A stretch of 64,000 nucleotides of DNA from Rhizobium phaseoli (GCF_010668805.1 NZ_WUFT01000006.1:186001-250000); one strand, 5' to 3'; shown: positions 24,668-36,261, counted from the stretch's first letter. Numbers and translations: made by a program. The notes: generated by a model from the sequence alone, not told the origin.

Positions 24668-27007
24668 ATGAAGGCTGGTTCAAAGTTTTTGAACGCAGTA
24701 TCGGCGGTTGCGCTGTCTGCTAGTGTTGTTGCTTCGGGCGCAGGTGCTTTGACGTTCGTTTCTGCTACGGCCGCTGAGGCCGCGGTCATCCAGCGCATCG
24801 ATGTGCGCGGCGCAAGCCGCGTTGGCGCGGAAGCCGTCCGGTCAAACCTCACCATCGCTCCCGGAAAGAGTTTTTCGAACACCGATATCGATGACTCGGT
24901 CAAGCAGCTCTATGGGACCGGCTATTTCTCCGACGTCAAGATTTCGGTCTCCGGAAGCACACTTGTCGTCAACGTCCAGGAAGCCCAGCTCGTCAATCAG
25001 GTCGTGTTCAACGGCAATCGCAAGATCAAGGACGACAAGCTCGCGACCATCGTCCAGACGCATGCTGCCGGCCCCTACAGCGACACCCAGATTCAGTCCG
25101 ACATCCAGTCGATCAAGGAAGCGTACGCCGCCACCGGCCGCAGCGAAGTTGAAGTCACGACGCAGGTGGTGCCGCTCGGCGAAGGCCGCGTCAATCTTGC
25201 CTTCGTCATCAACGAAGGCGATCGCACCAAGATCGATTCGATCAACTTCGTCGGCAACAATGCCTACAGCGCCGGCCGCCTGGCTGCCGTCATCGCTACC
25301 AAGCGTTCGAACTTCCTGTCGTTCCTGACCCGCAAGGATGTCTATAACGAAGACAAGCTCCATGCCGACGAGGAAGCGCTGCGCCAGTTCTATTACAATC
25401 GCGGCTACGCCGACATGCGCATCGTCTCTTCCGATGCGACCTTTGACGACGCGACCAACAAGTACACGCTCACCTTCAACATCGAGGAAGGCCAGCGTTA
25501 CGACTTCGGACCGGTGACCGTCCAGTCGACCGTCGAAGGCGTCGGTTCCGAGCAATTGCAGCCGCTCGTGCGCACCCACGAAGGCCATGTCTACAACGCC
25601 AAGGAAGTGCAGAAGTCGATCGAAGCGATCTCCGATCAGGTCGCCTCTGCCGGTTATCCCTTTGCGCGCGTCACGCCGCGCGGTAACCGGGACCTCAACA
25701 ACAATACGATCGGTGTCGAATATCTGGTCGACCAAGGCGAGCGCGCCTATGTCGAGCGCATCGAGATCCGTGGCAACAGCCGCACGCGCGATTACGTGAT
25801 CCGCCGCGAATTCGATATGAGCGAAGGCGACGCCTTCAACCAGCAGATGATCACCAAGGCCAAGCGCCGCCTCGAAGCCCTCGGTTACTTCTCCTCCGTC
25901 AATATTTCCACCCAGCCGGGCAGCTCGCCGGATCGCGTCGTGGTGGTCGTCGACGTGCAGGATCAGTCCACCGGTTCGTTCGGTGTCGGCGCGGGCTATG
26001 CCGCAGGCGGCGATGGTCTGCTGCTTGAAGCATCCATCGAGGAAAAGAACTTCCTCGGCCGCGGTCAGTACATCCGCATTTCGGCCGGCGGCGGTCAGGA
26101 AGGCTCGCGCGCCTACGGCGTCAGCTTCACCGAACCCTATTTCCTCGGCTATCGACTGGCGGCCGGTTTCGACGTCAACCACAGTGAAACGTCGAGCAAC
26201 GATAACTACGACTACGAGGAAACCAGCGTCGTCCTGCGCGTCACCGCGCCGATCACCGAAGACTTGGCGACGACTTTCCGCTATAATTACAAACAGATGA
26301 AGTATGACGCGAGTAATAGCGATCTTGCCGACCTGTCCGCTCCGTATCAGCACCTCGTTGAGGACAGCCCGTGGACACGTTCTTCCGTCTCGCAGACGCT
26401 GACTTACAACACGCTTGACGATACCGTCCTGCCGCGCGAAGGCATCTATGCGACGGCGACGCAGGAACTTGCCGGCCTCGGCGGCGACTCGCAATTCTAC
26501 AAACTCTACGGCAAGGCCCGCTATTACCGTCTGCTCGCTGACGATGCCGATATCATCGGCTCGGTTTCTGCTTCGGCGGGGTATGTCGTCGGCCTTGGGG
26601 ACCACCTGAATGTCTTTGATCAGTTCACCCTGAGCAACGGCGATATTCGCGGCTTTGAAAACAAGGGCATCGGCCCGCGCGTTTCTGGCACCAACGACGA
26701 TCCGCTTGGTGGTACGACGTATTTCACCGCATCGGCCGAAGCGACCTTCCCGATGCCGGGTTTCCCGCGTGACTTCAACCTGCGCGGAGCGGTCTTTGCC
26801 GACGCCGGCACGCTGTTCGGCAACGACGTTGACCTGAGGGGCGACGGCATTGACGGCGAAGACGCCTCTCTGCGCGCTTCCGTCGGTGTCGGTGTCGTCT
26901 GGCAGTCTCCCTTCGGTTCATTGCGCCTGGATTACGCGATCCCGGTTCTCAAGGAAGACTTCGACAAGACGCAGAACTTCAAGTTTGGCATCAACAACCA
27001 ATTCTGA
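24668..27007 (+). CDS. bamA: Outer membrane protein assembly factor BamA
   Basis: BamA is the core of the machinery that inserts beta-barrel proteins in the outer membrane. The 779-residue precursor has a signal peptide (to about residue 38), five POTRA repeats (about 38-440; [20 protein letters not shown] begins the first) and the 16-strand barrel ending in aromatic ...[10 protein letters not shown]. The conserved barrel-loop VRGF motif appears as [13 protein letters not shown]. It lies 203 bp after rseP and 50 bp before lpxD. Confidence 0.97.
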   Translation: MKAGSKFLNAVSAVALSASVVASGAGALTFVSATAAEAAVIQRIDVRGASRVGAEAVRSNLTIAPGKSFSNTDIDDSVKQLYGTGYFSDVKISVSGSTLVVNVQEAQLVNQVVFNGNRKIKDDKLATIVQTHAAGPYSDTQIQSDIQSIKEAYAATGRSEVEVTTQVVPLGEGRVNLAFVINEGDRTKIDSINFVGNNAYSAGRLAAVIATKRSNFLSFLTRKDVYNEDKLHADEEALRQFYYNRGYADMRIVSSDATFDDATNKYTLTFNIEEGQRYDFGPVTVQSTVEGVGSEQLQPLVRTHEGHVYNAKEVQKSIEAISDQVASAGYPFARVTPRGNRDLNNNTIGVEYLVDQGERAYVERIEIRGNSRTRDYVIRREFDMSEGDAFNQQMITKAKRRLEALGYFSSVNISTQPGSSPDRVVVVVDVQDQSTGSFGVGAGYAAGGDGLLLEASIEEKNFLGRGQYIRISAGGGQEGSRAYGVSFTEPYFLGYRLAAGFDVNHSETSSNDNYDYEETSVVLRVTAPITEDLATTFRYNYKQMKYDASNSDLADLSAPYQHLVEDSPWTRSSVSQTLTYNTLDDTVLPREGIYATATQELAGLGGDSQFYKLYGKARYYRLLADDADIIGSVSASAGYVVGLGDHLNVFDQFTLSNGDIRGFENKGIGPRVSGTNDDPLGGTTYFTASAEATFPMPGFPRDFNLRGAVFADAGTLFGNDVDLRGDGIDGEDASLRASVGVGVVWQSPFGSLRLDYAIPVLKEDFDKTQNFKFGINNQF

Positions 27008-27057
27008 TATCGGCAGTCCGGAACTGTAAGACTCAATTCCGTTCTGGAGCATTGCCG

Positions 27058-28122
27058 ATGGAGCAAAACGTTTTTTTTCTGCCCCATGAAGGTCTGAAGC
27101 TCGCTGAGCTGGCAGAGTTTCTTGGGGCGGAACTTGCCAATTCCGACCACGCCGATGTTATCGTCAGGTCCGTTGCCCCGATCCACAGGGCGCGGGCGGG
27201 TGATGTTTGTTATATCCTGTCGCGCCGCAACCGCGATGAATTCGGGACATGCGAAGCCTCGGCGGTGATCTGCGACAAGGCGCTCGTCGATCTCGTCCCC
27301 CCGCATATCCCGGTCATCCTGTCGTCCAATCCGCACGCGGCCTTCGCGATGGCGGGCGGCCTGTTTTATCCCGCTGCGTTGCGCCCGGTCGTCTTTTCGG
27401 GTGAAGGCGAGATCGCGCCGAGCGCGGTGATCGATCCGAGCGCCAGGCTTGAAAAGGGCGTGATCGTCGAGCCGCTGGCGGTTATCGGTGCGCATGCCGA
27501 GATCGGCGAAGGGACGCGCATCGGCGCGCACAGTATCATTGGACCGAACGTCAAGATCGGCCGGGATTGTTCCATCGCGGCCGGCGCGAGCGTGCTCTGC
27601 GCGCTGATCGGCAATGGCGTCATCATCCACAACGGCGTTCGCATTGGCCAGGATGGTTTCGGTTATGCGCCGGGTCCGCGCGGTATGATCAAGATCGTCC
27701 AAATCGGCCGGGTGATCATCCAGGATAAGGTCGAAATTGGCGCCAACACCACGATCGACCGTGGTGCCATGGACGATACGGTCATCGGTGAAGGCACGAA
27801 GATCGACAACCAGGTACAGATCGGCCACAACGTTCAGATCGGACGCCATTGCGCTATCGTCGCGCAGGTCGGAATCGCCGGCAGCACGAAGATCGGCAAC
27901 GGCGTGCAGATCGGCGGCCAGGTCGGCATCAAGGGACATGTGACGATCGGCGACGGCGTGCAGATTGCCGCCAAAAGCGGTATCATGACCGATCTTGCCG
28001 CCGGCGGGCAATATGGCGGTGTACCGGCCCGTCCGCTAAAAGACTATCTGAGAGAGGCCGCACAACAAGTGTCGAAGTCCAAGTTGCGCGGTCGGAACCC
28101 TGGAGGCAAGGAAAATGACTGA
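27058..28122 (+). CDS. lpxD: UDP-3-O-acylglucosamine N-acyltransferase LpxD
   Basis: LpxD adds the N-linked hydroxyacyl chain in lipid A synthesis. The 354-residue protein has an N-terminal UDP-binding domain and a left-handed beta-helix of hexapeptide repeats from about residue 110. The segment [14 protein letters not shown] carries the LpxD signature, followed by [32 protein letters not shown], where the final His is the catalytic position. The ATG at 27058 has GGAG nine bases upstream; an in-frame TTG at 27052 is less likely. It overlaps fabZ by 8 bp. Confidence 0.96.
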   Translation: MEQNVFFLPHEGLKLAELAEFLGAELANSDHADVIVRSVAPIHRARAGDVCYILSRRNRDEFGTCEASAVICDKALVDLVPPHIPVILSSNPHAAFAMAGGLFYPAALRPVVFSGEGEIAPSAVIDPSARLEKGVIVEPLAVIGAHAEIGEGTRIGAHSIIGPNVKIGRDCSIAAGASVLCALIGNGVIIHNGVRIGQDGFGYAPGPRGMIKIVQIGRVIIQDKVEIGANTTIDRGAMDDTVIGEGTKIDNQVQIGHNVQIGRHCAIVAQVGIAGSTKIGNGVQIGGQVGIKGHVTIGDGVQIAAKSGIMTDLAAGGQYGGVPARPLKDYLREAAQQVSKSKLRGRNPGGKEND

Positions 28123-28582
28123 AGAAGCCACGACAACGCTTTCTTCGGCGGACATCATCGAGATCATGAAGCTGCTGCCGCATCGCTACCCCTTCCTCAT
28201 GGTCGACAAGATCATCGAGATCGACGGCGACAACAGCGCGATCGGCATCAAGAATGTCACGGTGAACGAACCGCATTTCACCGGCCATTTTCCGGAGGCT
28301 CCGATCATGCCGGGCGTTCTCCTGATCGAAGGCATGGCGCAGACCGCGGGCGCGATCTGTGCCAAGAAGGAAGGCCAGCCGGGTAATCTCGTCTACTTCA
28401 TGACCATCGAGAACGCGCGCTTCCGCAAGCCCGTTGTCCCTGGCGACCGCGTCGAATTCCATGTCAGGAAGCACAAGCAGCGCGGCAATATCTGGAAATT
28501 CCATTGCGACGCCAAGGTCGACGGCGGGCTTGTCGCCGAAGCCGATATCGGCGCGATGATCGTTCGTAAGGAACAGGCATGA
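28115..28582 (+). CDS. fabZ: 3-hydroxyacyl-ACP dehydratase FabZ
   Basis: FabZ dehydrates 3-hydroxyacyl-ACP in fatty acid elongation and competes with LpxA/LpxD for the same acyl-ACP pool. The 155-residue hot-dog-fold protein has [14 protein letters not shown], the catalytic H58 in FTGHFP and E72 in [12 protein letters not shown]. It overlaps lpxD by 8 bp and lpxA by 4 bp, so translation is coupled. Confidence 0.96.
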   Translation: MTEEATTTLSSADIIEIMKLLPHRYPFLMVDKIIEIDGDNSAIGIKNVTVNEPHFTGHFPEAPIMPGVLLIEGMAQTAGAICAKKEGQPGNLVYFMTIENARFRKPVVPGDRVEFHVRKHKQRGNIWKFHCDAKVDGGLVAEADIGAMIVRKEQA

Positions 28583-29397
28583 GCACTATCGCCGAAAGCG
28601 CCCGTATTCATCCGATGGCTGTCGTCGAAGACGGGGCTGTTATCGGTGAGGGCGTCAAGATCGGTCCGTTCTGCCATGTCGGCCCGCACGTCGTCCTGCG
28701 TGAAAATGTCGAGCTCTTGTCGCATGCGATCGTCACCGGCCGCACCGTGATCGGCAAGGGCACGCGGATCTTTCCCATGGCCGTCGTCGGCGGGGATCCG
28801 CAGAGCGTGCATCACGGCGGCGAGGAGACGACGCTTTCGGTCGGCGCCAACTGCACGATCCGCGAAGGCGTGACAATGAATACCGGCACGGCCGATTTCG
28901 GCGGCCGGACGATCGTCGGCGATAACAACCTCTTCCTTGCCAATTCCCATGTCGCGCATGACTGCAGGGTCGGCAATCACGTGATCATGTCGAACAATGT
29001 CATGCTCGCCGGCCACGTCGTCATCGAGGATCGCGTCATCCTGGGCGGCGGCTCGGCCGTTCACCAGTTCACGCGCGTCGGCCGCCATGCCTTCGTCGGC
29101 GGGCTTTCGGCCGTGAGCTACGACGTCATTCCCTACGGCATGCTGAACGGTAATCCCGGGCTGCTGAGCGGCCTCAATGTCGTCGGCATGACGCGCGCCG
29201 GCGTCGACCGCGCGGTCATCCACAGGGTGCGTCGCGCCTATAAGTCGATCTTCGAAGGAGCGGGTTCCGTCCGCGAAAACGCCGCCGCTATTCGTGACGA
29301 TTATGCCGATTGCGAACAGGCGGTCCACATCCTCGATTTCATCGCTGCCGATAGCGACCGCGCTCTCTCCTCGCCGACCCGAGGGCAGAAGGGCTAG
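28579..29397 (+). CDS. lpxA: UDP-N-acetylglucosamine acyltransferase LpxA
   Basis: LpxA performs the first step of lipid A synthesis, 3-O-acylation of UDP-GlcNAc. The 272-residue protein is a hexapeptide beta-helix with the conserved [29 protein letters not shown], which includes the catalytic His in the first AHD/HVAHD region, and a C-terminal helical domain ([19 protein letters not shown]). It shares an ATGA overlap with fabZ. Confidence 0.96.
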   Translation: MSTIAESARIHPMAVVEDGAVIGEGVKIGPFCHVGPHVVLRENVELLSHAIVTGRTVIGKGTRIFPMAVVGGDPQSVHHGGEETTLSVGANCTIREGVTMNTGTADFGGRTIVGDNNLFLANSHVAHDCRVGNHVIMSNNVMLAGHVVIEDRVILGGGSAVHQFTRVGRHAFVGGLSAVSYDVIPYGMLNGNPGLLSGLNVVGMTRAGVDRAVIHRVRRAYKSIFEGAGSVRENAAAIRDDYADCEQAVHILDFIAADSDRALSSPTRGQKG

Positions 29398-29400
29398 TCC

Positions 29401-30282
29401 GTGGCTTTATCAGGCGAAACCGCTGCGGGCCGGCTGGCGATCATCGCCGGCGGCGGTCTTCTGCCTTCCTATGTCGCCGCAGCTGCGCGTGCGGCAGGTG
29501 AAAATCCCGTCATCGTTGCGCTGAAAGACGAAAGCGACCGGCGCTGGGAAGGTTATGACCATGCAGTTATCGGCATCGGCGATTTCAAAGCTCTTGATGG
29601 CTTGCTCAACCGGTATGGCGTCAGCCGGGTCGTGATGTCGGGCAGCGTTGCCCGCCGGCCGGAATGGCGCGAGGTGCGCCCGACGCTGCGCATCCTGATG
29701 AAAGTGCCGGCCGCCATCCGCACCCTGCTGTCCGGCGGCGACGACACGGTTCTGCAGATGGTCATCCGCCTGATTGAAGGAAACGGCCGCCGCGTCGTCG
29801 GCGCCCATGAAATTGCCCCCGACCTTCTTGCCTCTGTCGGTCCGCTTGGCGCCGTCGTGCCGGGCGAGCAAGACCGGCGCGACATCAGCCGCGCAGCCGA
29901 AGCCGCAGACATGCTCGGCCGGCTCGATGTCGGGCAGGGCGCCATCAGCATCGGCGGGCGTGTCGTCGCGCTGGAGGGTCTAGAGGGCACCGATGAGATG
30001 CTGGACCGCGTCGCAGGTCTCAGAGCCGCCGGGCGCATCTCCCCGCGGCGCCGCGGCGTGCTCGTCAAGCTCTGCAAGCCGCAACAGGATATCCGTGCCG
30101 ACCTGCCGGCGATCGGCGTTTCCACTGTCCTGAACGCTAGGAAAGCCGGTCTTGCGGGGGTCGCGGTGGAGGCCGGCCGCTCGCTGGTGCTCGACCGTGC
30201 CGCCGTGATCGAAGCCGCCGACGAGGCCGGACTTTTTGTCTGCGGCATCGATCGCGGCCTGCCGGCATGGGGGCTCGAATGA
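29401..30282 (+). CDS. lpxI: UDP-2,3-diacylglucosamine pyrophosphatase LpxI
   Basis: LpxI cleaves UDP-2,3-diacylglucosamine to lipid X and UMP and replaces LpxH in most alphaproteobacteria. The 293-residue protein matches the LpxI (DUF1009) family: N-terminal LAIIAGGGLLPSYVAAAAR, then GGDDTVLQMVIRLIEGNGRRVVGAHEI and the C-terminal catalytic half with GVLVKLCKPQQDIRADLPAIGVST. The start is a GTG three bases after the lpxA stop. It overlaps lpxB by 4 bp. Confidence 0.94.
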   Translation: MALSGETAAGRLAIIAGGGLLPSYVAAAARAAGENPVIVALKDESDRRWEGYDHAVIGIGDFKALDGLLNRYGVSRVVMSGSVARRPEWREVRPTLRILMKVPAAIRTLLSGGDDTVLQMVIRLIEGNGRRVVGAHEIAPDLLASVGPLGAVVPGEQDRRDISRAAEAADMLGRLDVGQGAISIGGRVVALEGLEGTDEMLDRVAGLRAAGRISPRRRGVLVKLCKPQQDIRADLPAIGVSTVLNARKAGLAGVAVEAGRSLVLDRAAVIEAADEAGLFVCGIDRGLPAWGLE

Positions 30283-31448
30283 ACGGGGCGCCGCTGAAGA
30301 TCGCCGTCATTGCCGGTGAGGTCTCGGGTGATCTGCTCGGTGCCGATCTCATCGCCGCCCTGAAGCGGATTCATGCCGGCCCGGTAGAACTTGTCGGCGT
30401 CGGCGGCGAGGGGTTGCAGGCAGAGGGCCTGAAATCCCTATTCGATTTCTCCGAGCTGTCGATCATGGGCATCACCCAGGTGCTGAGCCGGCTGCCAAAG
30501 CTCTATACCCTGATCCGCCAGACGACCGCCGCCATCATCGCTGCAAAGCCTGACATTCTCCTCATTATCGACAGCCCGGATTTCACCCATCGCATCGCCA
30601 AGCGGGTCCGCACCGCGCTGCCGGATCTGCCTGTCGTCAATTATGTCTGTCCGAGCGTCTGGGCCTGGAAAGAATATCGCGCCACGCGCATGCTTGCCTA
30701 TGTCGATCATGTGCTCGCCGTCCTGCCCTTCGAGCCGGCAACGATGCAGCGCCTCAATGGCCCGGCAACCACCTATGTCGGTCATCGCCTGACCGCCGAC
30801 CCTGCGCTGTTGGAAACCCGGCGCCTGCGGGCCGGCAGGCAGCCCGGCAACGGCCCGATCCTTCTTCTGCCCGGCTCACGCTCCTCCGAAATTCAGAAGC
30901 TCCTGCCGCATTTCGAGGTGGCGGCAAGCGAACTTGTCGCCCGCAATGGGCCGATGCGCTTTATTCTGCCGACGGTGACACACAGGCATGCGCTTGTCCG
31001 CCAACTGACGGCGGCCTGGGCGGTCAAGCCGGAGATCGTGGTCGGCCCGGAAGCAAAATGGCAGGCCTTCGCTGAAGCCGATGCAGCCATGGCGGCATCT
31101 GGAACTGTCATTCTTGAACTGGCGCTTGCCGATGTTCCTGTCGTCTCCGCCTACAAGGTCGACTGGATCATGCGTCTGCTGACGTCAAGCATCAAGACCT
31201 GGACAGGCGCGCTGCCAAACCTGATTGCCGATTACGCCGTCGTGCCGGAATATCTGAACGACGTCGTTCGGGGCGCAAGCCTCGCCCGCTGGATGGAGAG
31301 GCTGTCGGCCGACACTTACCAGCTGAAGGCGATGAAGGAAGGCTATGATCTCATCTGGCAGCGCATGCAGACCGAAAAACCACCAGGCGAACATGCCGCC
31401 GAAATCCTTCTCGACGTGCTGAACAAGAAAAAACCCGGTCGTCTCTGA
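30279..31448 (+). CDS. lpxB: Lipid-A-disaccharide synthase
   Basis: LpxB joins lipid X and UDP-2,3-diacylglucosamine to form the lipid A disaccharide. The 389-residue GT-B glycosyltransferase (GT19) begins IAVIAGEVSGDLLGADLI and has INYV/VNYVCPSVWAWKEYRA and the C-terminal ASGTVILELALADVPVVSAYK motif. The ATG at 30279 overlaps the lpxI stop (ATGA); an in-frame ATG at 30267 is an alternative. The stop codon lies inside the terminator hairpin. Confidence 0.96.
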   Translation: MNGAPLKIAVIAGEVSGDLLGADLIAALKRIHAGPVELVGVGGEGLQAEGLKSLFDFSELSIMGITQVLSRLPKLYTLIRQTTAAIIAAKPDILLIIDSPDFTHRIAKRVRTALPDLPVVNYVCPSVWAWKEYRATRMLAYVDHVLAVLPFEPATMQRLNGPATTYVGHRLTADPALLETRRLRAGRQPGNGPILLLPGSRSSEIQKLLPHFEVAASELVARNGPMRFILPTVTHRHALVRQLTAAWAVKPEIVVGPEAKWQAFAEADAAMAASGTVILELALADVPVVSAYKVDWIMRLLTSSIKTWTGALPNLIADYAVVPEYLNDVVRGASLARWMERLSADTYQLKAMKEGYDLIWQRMQTEKPPGEHAAEILLDVLNKKKPGRL

Positions 31449-31462
31449 CCGGGTTTTCTTCT
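31424..31462. terminator. Bidirectional terminator between lpxB and gltA
   Basis: AAAACCCGGTC (31430-31440) pairs with GACCGGGTTTT (31447-31457). An A-rich flank on the left and a T-rich flank on the right let it serve both convergent genes. The lpxB TGA is part of the hairpin. Confidence 0.9.
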
Positions 31463-31489
31463 TTTCGGGTGATATATTGGCCGAAGCGA

Positions 31490-32779
31490 TCAGCGCTTCG
31501 AAACCGGGATATAGTCACGCTTCGGTTCACCGACATAGAGCTGGCGCGGACGGCCGATGCGCTGCTCCGGATCCTCGATCATCTCGTTCCACTGCGCGAT
31601 CCAGCCGACGGTGCGGGCAAGCGCGAAGAGCACGGTGAACATGGTCGTGGGGAAGCCCAGCGCCTTCAGCGTGATGCCGGAATAGAAGTCGATGTTCGGA
31701 TAGAGCTTCTTTTCGATGAAATATTCGTCGGTGAGCGCGATGCGCTCCAGCTCCATCGCCACTTCGAGCAACGGGTCGTCCTTGATGCCGAGCTCGCCGA
31801 GCACCTCATGCGTCGTCTTCTGCATGATCTTGGCGCGCGGATCATAGTTCTTGTAGACGCGGTGGCCGAAGCCCATCAGGCGGAACGGATCGTTCTTGTC
31901 CTTGGCGCGGGCGATATATTCCGGAATGTGGTCGACCGAGCCGATCTCATGCAGCATATTGAGGGCTGCTTCGTTGGCGCCGCCATGCGCGGGGCCCCAG
32001 AGGCAGGCGATGCCGGCCGCGATGCAGGCGAACGGGTTGGCGCCCGACGAGCCGGCGAGACGCACGGTCGAAGTCGAGGCGTTCTGCTCGTGATCGGCAT
32101 GCAGGATGAAGATCCGATCCATGGCGCGGGCAAGCACCGGATTGACCACATATTCTTCGCAAGGCACGGCAAAACACATGCGCAGGAAGTTCGAAGCATA
32201 GTCGAGATCGTTCTTCGGATAAACGAAGGGCTGGCCGATATGGTATTTGTAAGCCATGGCGGCAAGCGTCGGCATCTTGGCGATCATGCGCAGGCTGGCG
32301 ACCATGCGCTGGTGCGGATCGGTGATGTCGGTTGAGTCATGATAGAAGGCCGACAGTGCGCCGACGCAGCCGCACATGACGGCCATCGGGTGTGCGTCGC
32401 GGCGGAAGCCGGTGAAGAAGCGGCTCATCTGCTCGTGCACCATGGTGTGGTGCGTGACGCGATAATCGAAATCTTTCTTCTGTGCGGTGGTCGGCAGTTC
32501 GCCGTAGAGAAGCAGATAGCAGACCTCGAGGAAGTCGCCATGCTCGGCCAGCTGCTCGATCGGATAGCCGCGATGCAGCAGCACACCTTCGTCGCCGTCG
32601 ATGTAGGTGATTTTCGATTCACAGGATGCGGTCGAGGTGAAACCCGGATCGTAGGTGAAGGAAGCCGTGTTCTTGTAGAGGGCACCGATATCGATGACGC
32701 TCGGGCCAATCGTGCCGCTCTTGACGGCAAGGTCGACAGATTTGTCACCGATTTTTATTGTAGCGCTTTGATCCGTCAT
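31490..32779 (-). CDS. gltA: Citrate synthase, type II
   Basis: Citrate synthase condenses oxaloacetate and acetyl-CoA at the entry of the TCA cycle. The 429-residue protein contains the catalytic motifs [44 protein letters not shown] and [17 protein letters not shown], with the two catalytic histidines in GPAHGG and GFGHR. The ATG at 32779 follows GGAGGAT. It is convergent with lpxB and divergent from the comEC-like gene, so its promoter lies in 32780-33069. Confidence 0.97.
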   Translation of the reverse strand: MTDQSATIKIGDKSVDLAVKSGTIGPSVIDIGALYKNTASFTYDPGFTSTASCESKITYIDGDEGVLLHRGYPIEQLAEHGDFLEVCYLLLYGELPTTAQKKDFDYRVTHHTMVHEQMSRFFTGFRRDAHPMAVMCGCVGALSAFYHDSTDITDPHQRMVASLRMIAKMPTLAAMAYKYHIGQPFVYPKNDLDYASNFLRMCFAVPCEEYVVNPVLARAMDRIFILHADHEQNASTSTVRLAGSSGANPFACIAAGIACLWGPAHGGANEAALNMLHEIGSVDHIPEYIARAKDKNDPFRLMGFGHRVYKNYDPRAKIMQKTTHEVLGELGIKDDPLLEVAMELERIALTDEYFIEKKLYPNIDFYSGITLKALGFPTTMFTVLFALARTVGWIAQWNEMIEDPEQRIGRPRQLYVGEPKRDYIPVSKR

Positions 32780-33069
32780 GCTGATCCTCCGAAATGGCGG
32801 TGGCGCCATAAAAGCGCCATAGGGGTTAAGCGTCCTCACCGATAGCTATATGATCGCGAAGCTAATGCCAAGTTACCGTGACGGCATTTTGTGCATTGCG
32901 GTATCACCTTTTAGGCACTGCAGCGATGAGCCGCGCGCATATCGGAAGCCGATGATTCGACTGGTTTTTTGGCCCTGGCGATTTTCCCTCATATTTCAAT
33001 CGATTATCCTTGCCGGATTTGATGGGAGGTTGCATTCTGGCTGCCTTCGCGAGTGACCTTGGGCGGCAC

Positions 33070-35499
33070 ATGCAGGACGTGACGACAGTCGAATTGCGGC
33101 CGGAAGCAGGCGCCGGCTCAACCGGTTCCTCCGATATTTTGCCGCCCGTCGTGGTTATACGGCCGACCAGGACGCAATCGACGACGCCTTTGCGCCATCG
33201 GCTGCCGGCCGCAGCCCGGCAATCGATTGGCGCCGGCATGCGCATGCTGGGCGAGGAGGCGGATCATGGCCGCTTGCTGCTGTTTTCGCCGGTGTTCCTC
33301 GGCGCCGGGGCGGCATTCTGGTTTGTTGCGGCATCCGATTTTCCGCTCGTTGCATCGCTGCTCTGCCTGTTGGTGCTGACGATCGCGGTTCTCATCGCAG
33401 GCCGCAGCCGGGCGGCCATGCGGGCAATGCTGCTGGCGCCTGCACTTTTTGCCTGTGGCATGCTCTGCGCACATTTCGAGAGTTGGCGGGCTTCGACGGT
33501 GATCCTCGATTCCTCGGTGACGACGACAGTGACCGGTCGCGTCGAGCGCCGGGAAGGCAACGGCCACGGGCGCTGGCGCTACATTCTTGCCGTCACCGGC
33601 ACCGAGGCGCCGGAGTTGAAGCGGCCGCCGGGACGCATAACCGCGATCGTGCGCGGCGCCGACACGCCCTTTGAGATCGGCGACCTCATCACCGGCAGGG
33701 CACGACTGACGCCGCCGGCAGGCCCCGCGCTTCCTGAACTCAACGACTTCTCCTTCGGTGCCTATTTCGATGGCATCGGCGCCAACGGCTTCTTCTACGG
33801 CGCGCCAGAGAAGGATCTGGAGGCGGGTCCGCAGGCTGCCAGATCGACATCGGAAGCTTTGCTGGAATGGCTTTACCGGCTGCGCAGCAGCATTGGCGAC
33901 CGCATACGATCGATCCTGCCCGGCGACACCGGCGCTTTTGCCGCCGCTCTAGTGACCGACGAGCGACGCGCCATCTCGAATGCGACGACGGAGGCGCTGC
34001 GCCAGTCCGGCCTTGCTCATATTGTCGCGATCTCCGGCCTCAACATGGCGCTATCAGCCGGCATCTTCTTCGTCGGCTTCCGGATGCTGCTCAGCCTTTT
34101 TCCGGGCGTCGCTCAGGCCTATTCGACAAAGAAGATCGCCGCATCAGGCGCGCTCATCGCCGTCACCGCCTACTACCTGATTTCCGGCTTCGGGGTCTCG
34201 GCCGAACGTGCCTTCATCATGATGGCGATCATGCTGGTTGCCGTCTTCTTCGACCGGCCGTCGATCAGCCTGCGCAATGTCGTTCTCTCAGCGCTCGTCA
34301 TCATCGCCATTTCGCCGTCCGAAGTCTTGGGCCCGAGCTTCCAGATGTCCTTTGCCGCGACATTGGCACTGGTATCGGGTTATCAACTGTGGAAGGACCG
34401 GCGCGTCCGCGAAAACGCCTTGCTGAAACTGCCGGTCTTCCGACCGATCCTTGCCGTCGCCGGCTTCTTCGGCGGCGTCTTCCTGACCTCGCTGATCGGC
34501 GGTTTTTCCACGGCGCTGTTTTCGATCGAGCATTTTCATCGCCTGACCGCTTACGGCCTGCCGGCAAATCTCGCGACAATGCCGATCATCTCCTTCATCG
34601 TCATGCCGGCCGGGCTGCTGGCGATGTTGCTCATGCCGTTCGGTCTGGACGCTCCGCTCTGGAAGGTGGTGGGCGTCGGCCTTGATCTGGTGATTGCGGT
34701 CGCCAAGACGGTCTCCGGCTGGGGCGGTGATATCGGCATCGGCCGCATGCCCGCTTGGTATTTCGCAGTCGCCGTGGCCGGGTTCCTGCTGCTGACGCTG
34801 CTCCGCACCCGGCTGCGCCATATCGGCACATCGATCATCGCTGCCTCGACGTTTATCGTGCTGGTTCTGCCCGTTCCCCGGCCGCCGGATCTGGTGATTT
34901 CGGAGGATGGCAGTCTCGTCGCGGTCGTCGCGACTGCGGTAATCGCTTCCAACCGCGAAAACCCGCCGGATTTCATCTTCGACCAGTGGCAGAGAGCGCT
35001 GGTCCTGCCGACGCATTTCCCGCCGAAAATGCTGGATGGTCCCGCCGTCCCGCCGGAGGGAGACGACCGCCGCGTCAGGCTTTCCCGCGATCAGCAGAAT
35101 GAAGCGAGGGCGGCGATGCGCGCGGCTGTCGCCGGTAGTGAAGCAAACCGCTTTTCCTGCGTCAAGAAGGCCTGGTGCACATCAAGGCTTGGCAACGGTC
35201 ATGTCGTTGCCGTCATCGATAACGCCGCCTATCTCGGTCCGGCTTGCGACGCCGCGGATATCGTCGTGACGTCGGTCCGCTTGCGGTTCAACAGTTGCCG
35301 TTCGGGAGCGACGCTTTTCACCGGTGAGACGCTGCGCAGGACGGGCTCCGTCGAGCTGCGCTTGGCGGATGCCGGCCTGGAGGTTGCGACCGCATTCGAG
35401 ACCCTGTCGCGGCCATGGATGCGACATCGCGCCTATGACTGGCGCAGCAACAGTTTTGCCGAATCCGGCCTCTCCAATGTCAGTGATAGCGGCGAATGA
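33070..35499 (+). CDS. ComEC/Rec2-family membrane protein
   Basis: The protein (about 809 residues from this start) has an N-terminal DUF4131 region, then a Competence domain with many membrane helices ([26 protein letters not shown] is the diagnostic segment). The C-terminal soluble part sits where a metallo-beta-lactamase-like domain is normal, but the HxHxDH metal motif is not visible. ComEC forms the DNA channel in transformation; in rhizobia its role is uncertain. The start is unclear: in-frame TTG 33010 and ATG 33022 exist upstream. Its end overlaps lexA by 20 bp on the opposite strand. Confidence 0.82.
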   Translation: MQDVTTVELRPEAGAGSTGSSDILPPVVVIRPTRTQSTTPLRHRLPAAARQSIGAGMRMLGEEADHGRLLLFSPVFLGAGAAFWFVAASDFPLVASLLCLLVLTIAVLIAGRSRAAMRAMLLAPALFACGMLCAHFESWRASTVILDSSVTTTVTGRVERREGNGHGRWRYILAVTGTEAPELKRPPGRITAIVRGADTPFEIGDLITGRARLTPPAGPALPELNDFSFGAYFDGIGANGFFYGAPEKDLEAGPQAARSTSEALLEWLYRLRSSIGDRIRSILPGDTGAFAAALVTDERRAISNATTEALRQSGLAHIVAISGLNMALSAGIFFVGFRMLLSLFPGVAQAYSTKKIAASGALIAVTAYYLISGFGVSAERAFIMMAIMLVAVFFDRPSISLRNVVLSALVIIAISPSEVLGPSFQMSFAATLALVSGYQLWKDRRVRENALLKLPVFRPILAVAGFFGGVFLTSLIGGFSTALFSIEHFHRLTAYGLPANLATMPIISFIVMPAGLLAMLLMPFGLDAPLWKVVGVGLDLVIAVAKTVSGWGGDIGIGRMPAWYFAVAVAGFLLLTLLRTRLRHIGTSIIAASTFIVLVLPVPRPPDLVISEDGSLVAVVATAVIASNRENPPDFIFDQWQRALVLPTHFPPKMLDGPAVPPEGDDRRVRLSRDQQNEARAAMRAAVAGSEANRFSCVKKAWCTSRLGNGHVVAVIDNAAYLGPACDAADIVVTSVRLRFNSCRSGATLFTGETLRRTGSVELRLADAGLEVATAFETLSRPWMRHRAYDWRSNSFAESGLSNVSDSGE

Positions 35500-36199
35500 G
35501 GCCGACGAGCTTGCCCTGCACCTTGACGCGGTCCGGCCCGAAAATCCGGGTCTCGTAAGCCGGATTGGCAGCCTCCAGCGCGATCGAGGCGCCCTTGCGG
35601 CGAAAGCGTTTCAGCGTCGCTTCCTCGTCATCAACCAGGGCAACGACGATGTCGCCGGGACTTGCGGTGCTGCCATTGCGGATGATCACGGTGTCGCCGT
35701 CGAAAATGCCGGCGTCGATCATCGAATCGCCCTTGACCTCAAGCGCATAATGTTCGCCGGAGCCGAGCATGTCTGAGGGAACGACGATGTCGTGGGTGTT
35801 GTTCTGGATCGCCGAGATCGGAACGCCGGCAGCGATTCGACCCATGACCGGCACGGAGACGGAGTTGCCGTTATCGGCGACCGGTTTTGCAGGCGCAGGC
35901 GGGGCGACCGGCTGGGGTTTGCCGAGGCTGCCCTCGATGACGCTTGGCGAAAAGCCGCGCCGGGGCTGGATGCTGGGGCTGTAGGCTTCCGGAAGCTTGA
36001 TCACCTCGAGCGCCCGGGCGCGGTTCGGTAGGCGGCGAATGAAGCCTCGTTCCTCAAGCGCTGTGATCAGGCGATGAATGCCGGATTTCGAGGCCAGATC
36101 CAGGGCATCCTTCATTTCGTCGAAAGAGGGCGGAATGCCGGATTCTTTCATGCGCTCATGAATGAAAAGCAGGAGCTCCTGTTGTTTGCGCGTGAGCAT
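35480..36199 (-). CDS. lexA: LexA repressor
   Basis: LexA represses the SOS regulon and self-cleaves when RecA is activated. The 239-residue protein has a winged-helix DNA-binding domain ([33 protein letters not shown]), the cleavage site A124-G125 in RIAAGVP, and the serine-lysine dyad S159 (KGDSMID) and K197 (EATLKRF). The Pro-rich linker (residues about 85-110) is longer than in E. coli, as usual for rhizobia. The start at 36199 begins the conserved MLTRKQ. An SOS box lies upstream. Confidence 0.97.
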   Translation of the reverse strand: MLTRKQQELLLFIHERMKESGIPPSFDEMKDALDLASKSGIHRLITALEERGFIRRLPNRARALEVIKLPEAYSPSIQPRRGFSPSVIEGSLGKPQPVAPPAPAKPVADNGNSVSVPVMGRIAAGVPISAIQNNTHDIVVPSDMLGSGEHYALEVKGDSMIDAGIFDGDTVIIRNGSTASPGDIVVALVDDEEATLKRFRRKGASIALEAANPAYETRIFGPDRVKVQGKLVGLIRRYH

Positions 36200-36246
36200 C
36201 GACGTGTGACCCCTTGATTGAAACAAATCCAGAACAGACACTATAT

Positions 36247-36261
36247 GTTCCATATGTGTTC
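36247..36261 (-). promoter_or_regulatory. LexA-binding SOS box upstream of lexA
   Basis: GTTC-CATATGT-GTTC is an exact match to the alphaproteobacterial SOS operator GTTC-N7-GTTC. It lies 48 bp upstream of the lexA start, consistent with autoregulation. The divergent VOC gene starts 135 bp away and might share control. Confidence 0.85.

Noticed and set aside
24842..26605. 587-residue open frame on the minus strand opposite bamA
   Set aside because: It is antisense to a strongly conserved gene, and its translation is Asp/Arg/Val-rich with no family resemblance, as expected from the codon bias of the real gene.
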